From NCBI GenBank assembly GCA_040285825.1, contig JAUPSS010000002.1, positions 2,914,001 through 2,978,000 of the forward strand: a DNA stretch of 64,000 nt. The letters run 5' to 3'. Source of the stretch: Eukaryota sp. TZLM1-RC (lineage: Eukaryota > Metamonada: BaSk clade). Made by a program: the position numbers and the translations under genes. Under the pieces are notes generated by a model that was not told where the DNA came from, did not search any database, and saw nothing but the letters and a program-made list of their open reading frames with translations. Positions 10,506-21,710 of the stretch are shown here, one piece after another (position 1 is the stretch's first letter; each line of letters starts with the position of its first letter).

Positions 10506-10925
10506 ATGCAAAACGAATTTGAACAAAAGCTTTCGCAACTTAAATCTCTTCAGGAAGGTTTGTCTTCCATATCAGACACATCTCATAATAGAGGCTTCAT
10601 CACTTTACTCTACACGTACTAAACTATTGGGCCAACTCACTGAGAATGAAATGGTCTTAGATGAATTCAAGTTACTTGAAGAAGATGCTAAAATTTATAA
10701 GTTGTCTGGACCGACTTTACTTCCCCAAGATCTTGAAGAGTCCAAAGCAATGGTTAGTAGTAGAATTAGTTACATCAAAAACGAACTGTTTGTTTCTATA
10801 TAACATCTTATTCTAGCGAATCACTTGAAAAGAAGTTAAAGGAATATTCAGACAAAGAAAAATCCTTAACTGAGAGACTACAAGCTATACAGGCTGCTGC
10901 TCAAAAGCACAGAAGTAATTTTTAA
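10506..10925 (+). CDS. PFDN6: Prefoldin subunit 6 (two mini-introns)
   Basis: Beta-type subunit of the hexameric prefoldin chaperone that delivers actin and tubulin to CCT. Exons are 10506-10557, 10592-10787 and 10817-10925, giving 118 residues. Introns of 34 and 29 nt (10558-10591, 10788-10816) both begin GTTTGT and end CTCATAATAG or CTTATTCTAG. The spliced protein has two coiled-coil arms around a hairpin: STRTKLLGQLTENEMVLDEF, IYKLSGPTLLPQDLEESKAM, RISYIKNELESLEKKLKEYS. The KLLGQLTEN-xxVxxE and YKLxGPxLxxQ motifs are diagnostic. Without splicing the frame breaks at both junctions. Confidence 0.93.
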
Positions 10926-11081
10926 TGCATTGATGTTCAATAAATAAAGATATTTTGATTTTGTGTTTTACTAATATGATGACATTGAGACAATAAGCGA
11001 GAGATCGAAGAGCTAACACCCACTTTATGATAGCTACAGACTAATGCAAAAAAGGGCACGGAAATACACAAAATGAACGGC

Positions 11082-11296
11082 TTACAATCCAAGCTTGGTT
11101 CTTCTCCAGTGACGACGGAGAGCGTTGTATCTAATATGAGCTACGTTATATGTGTACAAACCTGATAGTGTTATCAGTACGCATACGGATCCAGTTAGGG
11201 ACGGGACGGTTTTGCTTGCGCAATTTGGCCATTCTGGTCTTGAGCTTGAAGGACTTGACGGCACCCTGGTGGTTAGGTCAACAATGATCATACCAT
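11082..11296 (-). CDS. RPL39: 60S ribosomal protein L39 (two mini-introns)
   Basis: Small basic protein lining the ribosomal exit tunnel. Exons on the minus strand are 11296-11294, 11265-11162 and 11130-11082. Spliced, they give exactly 51 residues, the universal length, with [20 protein letters not shown] and [15 protein letters not shown]. The first intron (28 nt, 11266-11293, GTATGATC...CTAACCACCAG) directly follows the ATG; the second (31 nt, 11131-11161, GTTTGTAC...CTCATATTAG) splits the codon of the last Arg in DNTIR. Convergent with prefoldin 6. Confidence 0.95.
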
Positions 11297-11916
11297 TTGA
11301 GGAACTTGGAGAAAAGGAGGTTTTACTTTTTCTAACTACACACTCAATATAGTTCTGCGATCATTTTTCCTGTTCACACATTCAATATCAATGTCATGCA
11401 TTAGGATTCTTATCTAATCGTTTTCTTGTCGATCACAATTTGTTCATAATGATGTATACTGTTACTTTTCAGACTTGTTTGTCATGAGTACATGTAAGCA
11501 CATTTGTGCGTTCACATTAGATGTCACATTATGGTTTGAAAACGTCATGTATAATTCAATACTTTGGTCAATTGCATGAAATTTGGGGCTCGTTTATGGT
11601 TTCTATCACTGCTAATATGTCAATTGTGTTCCAATACCTCTGTTCTATTTACAAGTTAGTTTGTATCACATTAGTTTTGACATGTTGTACTTATAATTCC
11701 TTTGTATTTATAATCAGTATTGATACCATTAAATAAATTAAATAGTAGAAAAAGTATTTATATACCATTGAATCAACTAACAAAACAAGAGCACAGAAAA
11801 TGTTGAGTTGCTAAAAACTAAAAACAAAATAACCCAATTAAATAAGTACAGGTTCTAACAAACTACCAAAACTAAATAAAAACAATATTAAATTAAACTT
11901 GTTTTTAAAACAGTCC
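11297..11916. other. Intergenic, no gene seen
   Basis: Upstream region of RPL39 and 3' region of the RRM gene. AT-rich. A plus frame of 71 codons at 11521-11736 is hydrophobic but shows no similarity. No RNA gene recognised. Confidence 0.5.
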
Positions 11917-12882
11917 CTATCGTTTATTTCTATTTTTATTCTTCGATCCGTGAATAACCTTTGGCTTAAACTTATACCTTATGATTCCCGGAGCAGCCTC
12001 CATACCACCATGTTTCCCTCTCCTCTCCTCTTTCTCCTCTCCTATCCTTCCCTTCTTAGCCTTAGCCAATCTCTGCTTTGAGGCAGCAACATTCTTCCTT
12101 CTCTGTTGCTGTTCCTTGCTTAAACACTTGGAAACTCTGATATTCCTGTTCAGTACTTTAGAGCCATCCAATTTCAGTGCAGGCAAAGTACTAGCTTCAT
12201 CATAAAAATGAATAAAAGCTGTTCCAATACACTCAGTAGAATCTTTGTTTCTACAAACCCTGACATCTCTGACTTTGCCTGCGTTGGAGAACAACCTAAA
12301 CAAAGACTCTTCGTCAGTTTGAGGAGAGAGATTTCCTACAAAAACAGCCTTTTTAGGTTCTAGGGACAGATCAAGACTTTCAGGATGTACAAATAAAGTA
12401 TGATCACGTGATACGGTCAAATGTAAACGTGTGCAACAAGAGTCAGCGTCCTGTTCATTTAGGAATTCTAAATAACAATGCATGGAGCTACGATTCTCAG
12501 CTAGGCTGTTGTTACGAATAGCTACCTTCTTGGGGAGCAAAACTTCTGATTTTGCACCCTCTTTTACCTTGGTTCGATTGACTGGGACGGATCTGAAGCG
12601 CATGGAATGAGGCTTGACGGGACATAACTTAAGGATGTCCTTTTTGGTAAGAGAAATGGGAACATTCTTTATGATGACAGTAAAGGTTTTGATTTTGGGT
12701 TTTGAGGGTGTACTGGTTTTCTCAGGGACGGGTTCTGAAGGAACGTCTTCTTCTTCAGAGTGGGCTGATTGATCTTGTTTAATTGATAATGAAGACTGTA
12801 TCACTGGGGGTACAGTGACAGAGACGGGACAGGGAGCATCAAAAAGAGAAGAGTTTTGTTCACTATCAGACGAATCAGACAT
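11917..12882 (-). CDS. Two-RRM nucleolar protein, RBM34/Nop12-like
   Basis: Predicted RNA-binding protein of 321 residues, probably in pre-60S ribosome assembly. An acidic N-terminus (SDSSDSEQN, HSEEEDVPSEP) precedes a diverged RRM (TVIIKNVPISLTKKDIL, SSMHCYLEFLNEQDADSCC). A canonical second RRM follows, with RNP2 AVFVGNLS and RNP1-like GTAFIHFYD at about 186-262. The C-terminus is strongly basic (QQQRRKNVAASKQRLAKAKK, KVIHGSKNKNRNKR) and should work as a nucleolar signal. This order matches the RBM34/Nop12 group. ATG at 12882 in the context TAGCCAATGTC. Confidence 0.8.
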   Translation of the reverse strand: MSDSSDSEQNSSLFDAPCPVSVTVPPVIQSSLSIKQDQSAHSEEEDVPSEPVPEKTSTPSKPKIKTFTVIIKNVPISLTKKDILKLCPVKPHSMRFRSVPVNRTKVKEGAKSEVLLPKKVAIRNNSLAENRSSMHCYLEFLNEQDADSCCTRLHLTVSRDHTLFVHPESLDLSLEPKKAVFVGNLSPQTDEESLFRLFSNAGKVRDVRVCRNKDSTECIGTAFIHFYDEASTLPALKLDGSKVLNRNIRVSKCLSKEQQQRRKNVAASKQRLAKAKKGRIGEEKEERRGKHGGMEAAPGIIRYKFKPKVIHGSKNKNRNKR

Positions 12883-13247
12883 TGGCTACTAGTACTGAGA
12901 CAGTTAAAAGATTTGGACAATCGAAATTAGTAATTGCAATTTATTGAATTTAATTGTATCTTCTATCATTTCAAGATGATACGTTTGAACAAAGGGTGAA
13001 TAGTGTGTGAACGTCAATATGGATTCAAAACAACTAAACCTGTCTTCATGACGCTTATCAATTATAGAAAACTGACTATATTGTTTGATATTAATGAAGT
13101 GAACGTTTGATACATTAATAGGTCGCCGGATAAACCATTCGAACGTCTTAAGTGATCCAAAATGGGGGACCGAACTAATTGGATAAATCCAACTTTGGTA
13201 TAAATGAAACTCAGTTTTTGTACAAAGGACACTTATTTTATTGTGTG
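12883..13247. other. Intergenic between divergent genes
   Basis: Shared upstream region of the RRM gene and the phospholipase B-like gene. No gene, repeat or RNA seen. Confidence 0.5.
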
Positions 13248-15069
13248 ATGCTCAAAATGCGCTCACTTCTCGTTGCTTTTGCGATCTTTTCAGTAGCTCT
13301 TGCTACCACTAACTATGCAACTGTCATCCAAAAAGGACGTACTTTGGATGATCTTGTTGTTGTGGATAAACTTATAGAACAACCAAACTCTGTTTGTTTT
13401 GGCTTATATGACGATACTCTCACCAATGATGGCTTTGCCAAACTCAGAATCTCGTGTGATCACAAATTTCCTTCAGACATCCAGTTTTACTCCACTGGTT
13501 TGATCGAAGGCTTCCTTATGCAATACGACATTGCACGTGGTTTCAACAACACAGGAAAAGATATCCCTCTTAAAGGACCCAAGTTTGATAAACTTCTCAC
13601 CGTCCTTGAAGAGCATGACTCATTTGTCAAGCAAACTGAAATCCATCCCCATCTCAAGACAACCATCCTCAACTTACACCTTCTCATTGACGGTTTAACC
13701 CAAGGGTTTGCTGCCAAATGTGCCCTTTCCCCATCCAAGGAGGGATGCTGGTTGACCAAAGACCACCTCCTGTTGCTCAATGCCTGGGGTGATCTCTCTG
13801 ATCTCTGGCCTTCGCTCTTCCCCGAAACTCAGCTATCCTGGCACAAAATGGTTAATGAAGCCAGCGATCCCATCACCAGATGTTCAGCCCTTCTCTACAA
13901 AACCAAGGATTGGGTTGCTATCTCTCACAACACTTGGGACATGTTTAGTTCTATGTTGAGGACGATGAAGAGGTATGAGCTCTCTATTGATGGTAAACGA
14001 ACAGTGTGTTTGAGTTTTTGTTGAAGTGTGTGTGCAAGGTTTTTGGTGGTTGGTTTATTTCAAATTTAACCAATTTTAAATCTTATTTAATAGGAAATAA
14101 TGTTGTTTTTGACAAGATCATTTCAAACAAACCACCAACCTTTATCTCACTTCTTTCTCTCTTCATTTTCTTCTTCCTCACTAACCCCAGGCAGTTGAAT
14201 TCTCTTCCCAACCAGGCACAGTCTGGTCATACGATGATTGGTATGTTAACCCTCAAACTGAGATGACAATTACGGAAACCACCAACAATCTTTATAACAC
14301 TTCTTTGTACAAAATTATGACTCCTAGGAGCCTATTCACCTGGGAGAGAGCCATGGCTGGATCAATGATAAGCGAAAGTAGTAGAGAATTCGTTGAACAT
14401 TTCGTTACATTACAATCTGGAACTTATAATTGTCAATTTATGGCTTTTGATGAGAAGAAGATTCGTAACTACAATGGTGAATTACCAGCTGAAACCTTTG
14501 TAATTGTCGAGTTAATGCCAGGTGTCACTAGAGCTCAAGATATGAGTAGTGTTGTCAATCGTCAAGGTTTTTGGTCTTCCTTTAACATTCCTTTTTTCAA
14601 GGATGTTTACCAAGCGTCTGGTTATGGTGATAAAGCTAAAGAACATGGTGACTCTTTTGTTTGGGCAAAGGCTCCTCGGAAACTGATTTTTGATCGAGAG
14701 GTCAAAAACATTCAATCATTTGATGATATGAAACGTGTCATGCGTTATAATAAATACAAGACCGACCCACTCATGAAGGGAGACCCTGGTTTTGGGATTT
14801 CTGCAAGGTATGATTTGAGAAGTGATTCTCCCAAATGCTTTGGTGCTATTGACTGCAAGATTCGCAAGCTTGGTGTTCCTGGACATTATGGATCACATCG
14901 CTTACCTACTGAAAATTTGCCTTTTGGAGGTTTTGAGTTCATTGCTGGACCTACTTATGAAGGTGATGCTGAGGTTTTGGTGTATAGCGAATCTCTGCCA
15001 TGTAGAGGAGTTTCATTTGAATCTGTACTTGATAGGTTTGATTTTGAATGGTCTCGTTGGTTGTTTTAA
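13248..15069 (+). CDS. Phospholipase B-like protein (one intron)
   Basis: Secreted or lysosomal N-terminal-nucleophile hydrolase-fold protein of the PLBD (laminin A-like) family. Exons are best placed at 13248-14003 and 14191-15069, giving 544 residues; an alternative splice pair (13993-14194) is also in frame and would delete a few residues. A signal peptide is clear (MRSLLVAFAIFSVALA; in-frame ATGs at 13248 and 13257). Family motifs include SHNTWDMFSSMLRTMKRYEL, FSSQPGTVWSYDDWYV, TTNNLYNTSLYK, SGTYNCQFMAFDEKKI, IVELMPG, FWSSFNIPFFKDVYQASGY and MRYNKYKTDPLMKGDPGFGI. The intron is about 187 nt, far longer than the others in the window. Confidence 0.9.
14004..14190 (+). other. Longer intron in the phospholipase B-like gene
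   Basis: It ends CTAACCCCAG, fitting the CTRAC-NNN-AG acceptor pattern of the short introns. The donor chosen is GTGTGTTTG, the only phase-0 GT that joins the frames; GTAAAC at 13993 with acceptor GGCAG at 14194 is the other option. GGTGGTTGGTTT near 14044 can pair with AAACCACCAACC near 14130 (10 of 12 positions), which would bring the splice sites closer. Confidence 0.55.
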
Positions 15070-15599
15070 AAGTTTTAAATTGATTTTGTTATAAATATAT
15101 GTTTTCAGCTGTTTTTTTGGCAGCTTGGTGTCAGCAATCAATTGCATTGTTTATCCTTCAACAATATTATAAAATTTATTATTCTTCAACAATATTATAA
15201 TAATTTATAATAATTTCCTGATTGGTTTAGCTTATTTTTGCTTTCAGACGTCACTCTTGTGATCAGCCGCACTTTTTGCCATTCCAATAATCAAGGATAA
15301 CAACATGATGCTAGTCCAATATAAATGTTGATAACAGAAAATTTGTGAAAAAATATGCATCAACATTGCTTTAAAGAAATAGCAGCGCCATTATATTACA
15401 CAATTTTTCTTCCTTTATAATTGAAAAATTTGTACATTTTGTTTGTTGTTGATTTGGATATTTGGGCTAACAACATTATCTTGTTGATCATCAAAAGTAG
15501 TCAAGAGTGATTACATATACAGAAAATATATTTTCTTGCGTCATGATTCCATTACACTTTCACTCTTAATAGGACTCTCACCTTCAATGAGACCAATTC
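15070..15599. other. Intergenic, AT-rich
   Basis: No gene seen. TTCAACAATATTATA occurs twice (about 15159 and 15185), followed by TAATAATTT tracts. Confidence 0.5.
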
Positions 15600-16130
15600 A
15601 TTTAACACAGACTTCCTCCACAAAATCCTGCTCTGCTTTTTTTTCGCCATTGCTTCTGTTATTCATCAAAGCTGAATTAATTTATCAATTACAACAAAAT
15701 TGATTTATGATCGTCATAAAAAGATATCCAATCTCTTCATTGTGTTTCCTTGGAAATCATTCAAATAATTTCCTGTTTCTGCTGATACTCTTCCGATTAT
15801 CGAAAATGGGAAAGCAATAAAAACCAAGTGGTCTGTTTCTATCAGCATTAGCTTCTTTGATATCTTTGTCATATTTTCTATGTGTTTTTAGCTCGATATT
15901 CAAGAGCTTTTACAGGATTAATTTTTCTTCTTTGAACCAAAGTATAATTACAGGAGCAAAAACCAACAACAGCTTTAGAGTTGTCATCAGAACCAAACTT
16001 GTTTAATGACAATGTCTCTCTAGGTAATGGCTCTTTATTACATTAGTTTCTTGAATTTGATACCATATTAAAACCAGTGTACCTGAGGATCATTTAATGA
16101 CGAACAATAGATTATCAATTTGGGACAGTT
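15600..16130 (-). mobile_element. Degenerate non-LTR retrotransposon fragment, family C
   Basis: The minus strand keeps recognisable pieces of family C in several frames: the DFVEEIL end near 15610, KRLDIFL near 15730, LVFIAFPFSI near 15800 and the KEKH-KYDKDIEEAN region near 15880. Indels and stops are frequent, so this copy is older than those at 8.8, 21 and 43 kb. It ends near the TYRSSLHDAVRD region at about 16110. Confidence 0.7.
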
Positions 16131-16409
16131 TAATTAGAGACTTTAAGAGTTTCAATAAACCAACTGGTTGCTGAATTATCCATCAATTCGGTAAATTCTT
16201 CTGGTTGTGCCTTTACACATTGAATAAATTGGATAATAATTATCAGTCGCACAAATTGCTCAATTTGTGGATTATTGAAGATTTTCTCGTGTTTACTGAA
16301 AAATTGACACTATTTGCCATATTTTCAGAAATATTTCCAGGAATTAATACAGAATCTTTTTTGTATAATTGGAAGATAATACAAACCAAAGGCAATTTCG
16401 TCCTATACT

Positions 16410-16440
16410 ATATTAGGACCCTCACTAGTGAGATACCTAA
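16410..16440. repeat. Palindromic repeat, copy 1
   Basis: Contains the perfect 12-nt palindrome CTCACTAGTGAG (16421-16432) with imperfect TAGG...CCTA flanks. A second, more complete copy lies at 17952-17976. Confidence 0.6.
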
Positions 16441-16739
16441 TCGGAAATCAAAAGAATTGATTTCTATTGCATCTGAATTCCACTGAAAATCAGAACACAC
16501 CAAAGCAGCAAATACCAGAGCTACCTTGCCACGTGAGCAATCGTTTTCAGTCTCTAGTAGTCCATAGACCCTGACTACTCCCTATTTGACCCACCGTAAA
16601 GACTGTGGCTCAGATAAAGAAATTGAACCCTAACAAAGATATGAGTCAAAGATTTAGTATCGGAGTTAGGCAATAAGAAGAATTTATTGACTTTCAACAT
16701 GTTGGAATTAAAAATTGGAAAAACATTGAAACTACAACA

Positions 16740-17190
16740 TGACTCGGAATGCCATATTACCTGGTCTGGAAGAAACCTTCATTTTAGTGGACACAGTGTC
16801 TACTGATCCTTGTAATTCCTCAAGTGAAAGGCTTGCTAATTGTGAAGTTCATGCTGAAAATTTCAAAATTATAAATTAAAGTGAACCTTTGTCCAAGTTG
16901 TGCACCCAATAGCATGCAAAATACAATTTGTATACATTTGTGTTCTCTTTATTTGGTTCACTTGCTCCCACGACTATACGCTCTTTTGGCAGATTTTGAA
17001 ATGTTTGTGAAAAAAAGACCAATTGAACTTTTAAAATTGTTTTGGCAAAATAGAATTGTGTTTTCTATTTTTAAGGGGATGTTGAAGATGGTTTCTGATG
17101 CTTTCTCTTGAATCTAACCATGAAAAGGTTGCATCTGGTTGTTTTGTTTTGGCAGAGATGGACTATTTAGATGTGGATTTATAGGTTTTT
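16740..17190 (+). mobile_element. Degenerate non-LTR retrotransposon 3' end, family B
   Basis: Frame pieces match the family B copy at 24786-26087: VDTVSTDPCNSSSERLANCE near 16797-16850, NLCPSCAPNSMQNTICIHLC near 16881, then LLADFEMFVKKRP and FWQNRIVFSIFKGMLKMVSD near 16995-17100. The end is MDYLDVDL-stop at about 17184 with the TTTATAGGTTTTTGATAAAT tail. Stops and frameshifts show it is dead. Confidence 0.75.
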
Positions 17191-18755
17191 GATAAATACA
17201 TATTATTAAAAAAACATACTCGGAAATTAGACCACTATGCTTGGTAGACAAATCAAAACTCCATGTTGCATGCCTACAACAGAATTAGTTGATGCAAGAA
17301 ATCCCACGACTTGCTGTGACTTTTCCTCATCCAATACGTCTAAAAAATCTCCGGGAAAAAACGGTATGATATGATTAATTTCAAGACAATAATAGAACTC
17401 AAACGGAAGGTGGTTGTAATTGTGTCAAACAGGTTGATGGAAACTGATTGATAGTTTGTGCTTGTTAAAGCCGTTTCTATTTTAAATAAATCAAATTGAA
17501 TTAAATAATTGGCTAGTTGAAATGCACACACCAATGTAGAACTACTTTACACTTGTTATTATACTAATAAGCAAAACTGGTATTGCAAACAATAGAAATC
17601 CATTTGGTGATTTTGAGTTAGTGCGACACATTACTCTTCCTCAATTCTATGATATCTGTCTCATTTGATGGTATTGAACCTAAAGCCAAATTAATTCCAC
17701 TGATGCTATTCGGCATCTAAATTTGTTTTTAGACAATAATGATGAAATCACCTCAAATTTGTTTGATGAGATCTTAAACAATTGACTAGATAAAGAAAAA
17801 GATTGGAGAGAACAATTTGTTGCTAAAACCGATATTCTTGAAAATCCAGACTGTTGCCGTTAGGCATTGTGCTAGCTGTATGTATGGGTTAGTGTGTTAG
17901 TTAAGGCGGGTTAAGATAAAGACAATTTTATTTAATGTTATTCAGTATACTTAGGTACTCACTAGTGAGGTACCTACAAGACCTGAATTGTCACATCAAT
18001 TTATTTTTATTGTTTTTTAATTGAACTAATTTTTCCTATTAACAATCAACGTGAGCTTCCAACATTTTTGAGTCACCACCCATGAAGTGTTGCTATCATT
18101 CTACTCTATCAGACAACCATATACGAGATTCTCTAGCAGAAAAATTGCGGTAGGAGCATTTGAGAGCTTGAAATGTCAGTGCATTTTGGGTTAATTGTAG
18201 ACTTTGGAACGAGCAATCATTTCATCATCAAATAGCAGTTTTTTTGCTGAAATTTTTGAGATCAACAAAAAAGGAATTTGTCGTGAATAATGCATTTTAT
18301 TTACCCAGAGTCTAGATACTTTAATTGTTTGTTTTGTTTCGATTTATTTACCAAAGAGTTATCCAAATTCCAGTTTAACAACGTATTTGGAACTGATATC
18401 GAAACTACACACTAATGATCTCAAACTTTATTCTTCAAACAGTTTTGGAACAGAGAAACGTAGATTGGTATTTTTATTTAAGTTTTACATATTTCATCTT
18501 GAACTGTTCATAGCCTTCGTATTTATGAAAAGCTAATGCTTACGGTCTGTCAGACTTTAAAAGGGACAAAGAACAAAAGTTGGGTGGTCTAGTAATTAAA
18601 TTGTCTCTTTGGTATCATCAAAGACTAGGATTTGGCAAAAATCAGAGTAGAATCTTCGCAAACAAAGTCTGATTTTTGTTTTAGTATCTGGATAAGAGGT
18701 TCCGCTCTTTGGTGAATATTGGTTTCAATGCAAAGTAATAAAACTTGTACAGAGT
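17191..18755. other. Gene-poor region
   Basis: No supported gene. Open frames of 60-64 codons occur on both strands without similarity. The second palindromic repeat lies at 17952-17976. Decayed mobile DNA is likely, but no family can be named. Confidence 0.5.
17952..17976. repeat. Palindromic repeat, copy 2
   Basis: TAGGTACTCACTAGTGAGG followed by TACCTA forms a near-perfect 25-nt palindrome around CTCACTAGTGAG (17958-17969). The same 12-nt core occurs at 16421-16432. The two could be ends of one small element of about 1.5 kb, or two target-like sites. Confidence 0.6.
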
Positions 18756-20021
18756 TTATTTCAAACAAATCAACTTTTGAAACATCCAATTGAGATCCAT
18801 GAGACCGTCCATCCCCTTCATAAATACCAGCCATCCTTCATGAAGAAACGGTTGTCGCCACAATCCATGAAGATCGAGTCCATTCTCAAGCCTCAACACA
18901 CATGATTCACAAAACATTGTATGTGAAACATTATGAGTACATGTAGAAAATCGAAGATCAATGTAGCGAATATGGTTTGATATGGACCTTGAAACGAAGC
19001 TTGGCAGCACTGCACAATTGTAGAGGTAAAGTTCTTTTAGGTAGGGCAATGAAAAACCTACACAATCCCGTAGATCGCTTCCTTCTAGCCTCAACACTCT
19101 CAACATTCGTGGTAGGCAAGACGGGAAAAACTCATCATCCAGAACACTTGTTACGAATTGAAGAGACAACATTTCCAGTGTTGAAGGTAATACTAAAGAT
19201 GTATACTGGTCATAATCATAAATACGTAAAGCAGTAATTTTCAGGGCAGATAGATCCAATAAAGAATCATCAAAATCTAGACAAGAAAAAGCTAGTGATT
19301 TGAGACTCGAAGGTCGATTGTTTGATAGTTTGTGTAAAGAAGAGTGGTCTATGCCAGATAATAGTGACAAGTGAACTGTATTTGAAGGGCTAAAGAGTTC
19401 AATATCATTATAATTATTCAACAAAAGTCCAAAAAATTGGGGAAATAGAGCAAGATTTATTGGACCATCATAATTGGAAAAATTAAACTCAACAAATCGA
19501 TTTGAGGGTAAAAGAGTTTTATGGAAAAAATCTTGGGGACTGATATCGACAACATTAAAAACAATGTATCTGTTGTGTACTGTTAACAGATCAGAAATTT
19601 TTGAAAGTTGTAGCGAAGATGAAATAGTAAGGTTCACTTTGAAAGAGTGGGAGAAGAGACTTGACGAAGGAGGTATTGTGAAATGTTTGAAGTACAATGT
19701 ACAAGAAGGAATGACTGTGTTTAAAAGATTAACAATATCAGTAGGGAGATGCTGATCTTCAAGATCGAGTAAGATGAACTTCACCAGAGAAGACCTCCAT
19801 AAAGAAGTAAATTGAGGAGCCAAAATAAATCGAAGTAGATCAAGACTATTGGGAATGTATAAGTGAGGACTGTAACGGATTGATGTATGTAGACATGACT
19901 TGAATGACGACGATACAGATCGTATACGAAGCAGTGTTAGCACATTTGATCTAAGAAAGACTACTGTCCAAAGAGTGTTGTTCAACATAAACTGCAGATT
20001 ATTTCTGTTACTCATTCTCAT
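18756..20021 (-). CDS. F-box/leucine-rich-repeat-like protein
   Basis: A 421-residue protein with no introns. The N-terminus (LWTVVFLRSNVLTLLRIRSV, SSSFKSCLHTSIRYSPHLYI) resembles an F-box helix bundle. The rest has irregular leucine-rich repeats with spacing near 22-26 residues: SLKSLAFSCLDFDDSLLDLS, LKITALRIYDYDQY, LVLPSTLEMLSLQFVTS, MLRVLRLEGSDL, YLKELYLYNCAVL, HIRYIDLRFSTCT. Such proteins usually select substrates for SCF ubiquitin ligases, but the F-box is weak and this role is inference. ATG at 20021 (MRMSNRN). The coding region is clean although transposon remains lie on both sides. Confidence 0.65.
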   Translation of the reverse strand: MRMSNRNNLQFMLNNTLWTVVFLRSNVLTLLRIRSVSSSFKSCLHTSIRYSPHLYIPNSLDLLRFILAPQFTSLWRSSLVKFILLDLEDQHLPTDIVNLLNTVIPSCTLYFKHFTIPPSSSLFSHSFKVNLTISSSLQLSKISDLLTVHNRYIVFNVVDISPQDFFHKTLLPSNRFVEFNFSNYDGPINLALFPQFFGLLLNNYNDIELFSPSNTVHLSLLSGIDHSSLHKLSNNRPSSLKSLAFSCLDFDDSLLDLSALKITALRIYDYDQYTSLVLPSTLEMLSLQFVTSVLDDEFFPSCLPRMLRVLRLEGSDLRDCVGFSLPYLKELYLYNCAVLPSFVSRSISNHIRYIDLRFSTCTHNVSHTMFCESCVLRLENGLDLHGLWRQPFLHEGWLVFMKGMDGLMDLNWMFQKLICLK

Positions 20022-20764
20022 TAAGAACCGTAGTCATCAGACATGTTTCATTCCACCTTTCTGCTGTCAGTCATGCTTTCGGATAAATTCATTTCACTGA
20101 AGCATCAAAGTGACCAGTGAAGTACATTTTTTGATTCAAAGCTCGAGCCTTGATAACCAGAGTAGTTATCGTGAGAGGTTTTATTCATTGTTTTCTTTAC
20201 AATTGGACATAGGGAAAGAGAAACGCGATTGACCATTTGAAAAACCTTCCAAAATAATAAGAATACCAAAAGAAATAAACAATCAATAAAGGCACACATT
20301 TTTGTTGCTCAACCATAAAACAAAATAAATACAAATATTTGACGACAATAATTCATTAATGGTGTTCAAACATGTTTAGGATGGTATAACAATGAATTTA
20401 GGATTCCACCGTTGAATTTGAAAAATGACACTGACAAACTTTCTTTTAGTGAAAATTACTGGATCTGATTGGGAATAAATGATTCTTTGATGATAGCAGA
20501 CCCAGGGATGTTCAAAATGAAGAACTTGCACTGCCTAATTAATCACCATTTCCTAGAGATCAAGAGGCCACAGCTATCAAGTATACTGTAAAAAAATAGT
20601 AATTTGAATATTTAATCACCACTGTTACTTGAGTCCTTTTGATTTCTCCATATATGCAAACTTGAGTAGAATTGCTTTAACTTTTTCATCTATTGAATAA
20701 TTTTCTACAATTGTTAAAAATCAGAAGGGCACGAATTGGCAATTTCTGATAGTCAATATTTAAA
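20022..20764. other. Intergenic, no gene seen
   Basis: A 64-codon hydrophobic minus frame at 20105-20299 shows no similarity. Otherwise stops in all frames. Confidence 0.5.
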
Positions 20765-21710
20765 CCAACATTTATTGAACATGCACACTTAATTAAATTA
20801 ATTCATAACTAATGGGACAAATACCATTGAACCAAGATCTCCTCTATATAATCTTGATCTGCTTGCTGTTTAGCAAAAGCTTTTCTTATTCGATTGAAAA
20901 ATCGAGGTAATCTATTAACAATGGCAAATTGAATCCGAGAACGCCATAAAAAAATATCAAATCTTTTCATTGTTTTTTCTTGAACCATTTTTTGGAAGTC
21001 ATTCAAAAAAAATTCTGCTTCAACTGATAATCTTCCGTTTATCGAAAATGGGAAAGCGATAAAAACTAGCTATGTATTTCTACCAGTATTAGCTACTTCA
21101 ATATCTTTATCATATCTTCTATGTTTTTCTTTTGCTTTAAAATCAGGAGCACTTACAGGATTAAGTTTTCTTCTGTGAACCAAAGTATCGTTTGCAACAT
21201 TACATGAGAGAGACAAAGTCAACAATAGCTTCAGAGTTATCAATCCAATCACAGTATACATCACCTCTATCATCAGAACCAAAATTATTCAGAGAAAATG
21301 TTTCCTTCAGCATAGGCTCTTGGATACACGATATTCTTGCAGTTTGTGCCATATTCAAAACAGTGTCTCTAACAGCATCATGTAATGAAGAACGATAAGT
21401 TATCAATTTCGAACAATTCTAAGCATGTCGCAAAGTGAGCTGAGGTGAATTCGAACAAATACATTTTTCTTTTGATAATAATTGATTAATGGGGATATTC
21501 AAATATAATCTCATTTTTGTTACAAATGCTTCATTAGTGGCACACAATCCAAATCTTCGTGGTACAATGGTTACAAAAAGTGAAGAATCTGATGACTGGT
21601 TTTCACAAACACCCTTTTCCAATAACAATGAGTCAAGATCTTGATTTAAAACAGCCGAGCTGCATAAATTATTATAAAGATCACTATAGATAGTCAATAT
21701 GGAATTTTGG
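20765..21710 (-). mobile_element. Non-LTR retrotransposon 3' fragment, family C
   Basis: A 5'-truncated copy in several frame pieces (21697-21419, 21406-21200, 21282-21070, 21006-20809). It covers the DLYNNLCSSAVLNQDLDSLL region, the zinc knuckle (CICSNSPQLTLRHA), SSLHDAVRDTVLNMAQTARI, RGDVYCDWIDNSEAIVDFVS and WRSRIQFAIVNRLPRFFNRI. At least three frame breaks separate it from the intact copy at 42822-44180. The 3' tail is shared with the 8.8-kb copy. Confidence 0.85.

Noticed and set aside
11152-11352. Plus-strand 66-codon frame over RPL39
   Set aside because: The minus strand encodes the spliced, full-length 51-residue RPL39; the plus frame is its shadow.
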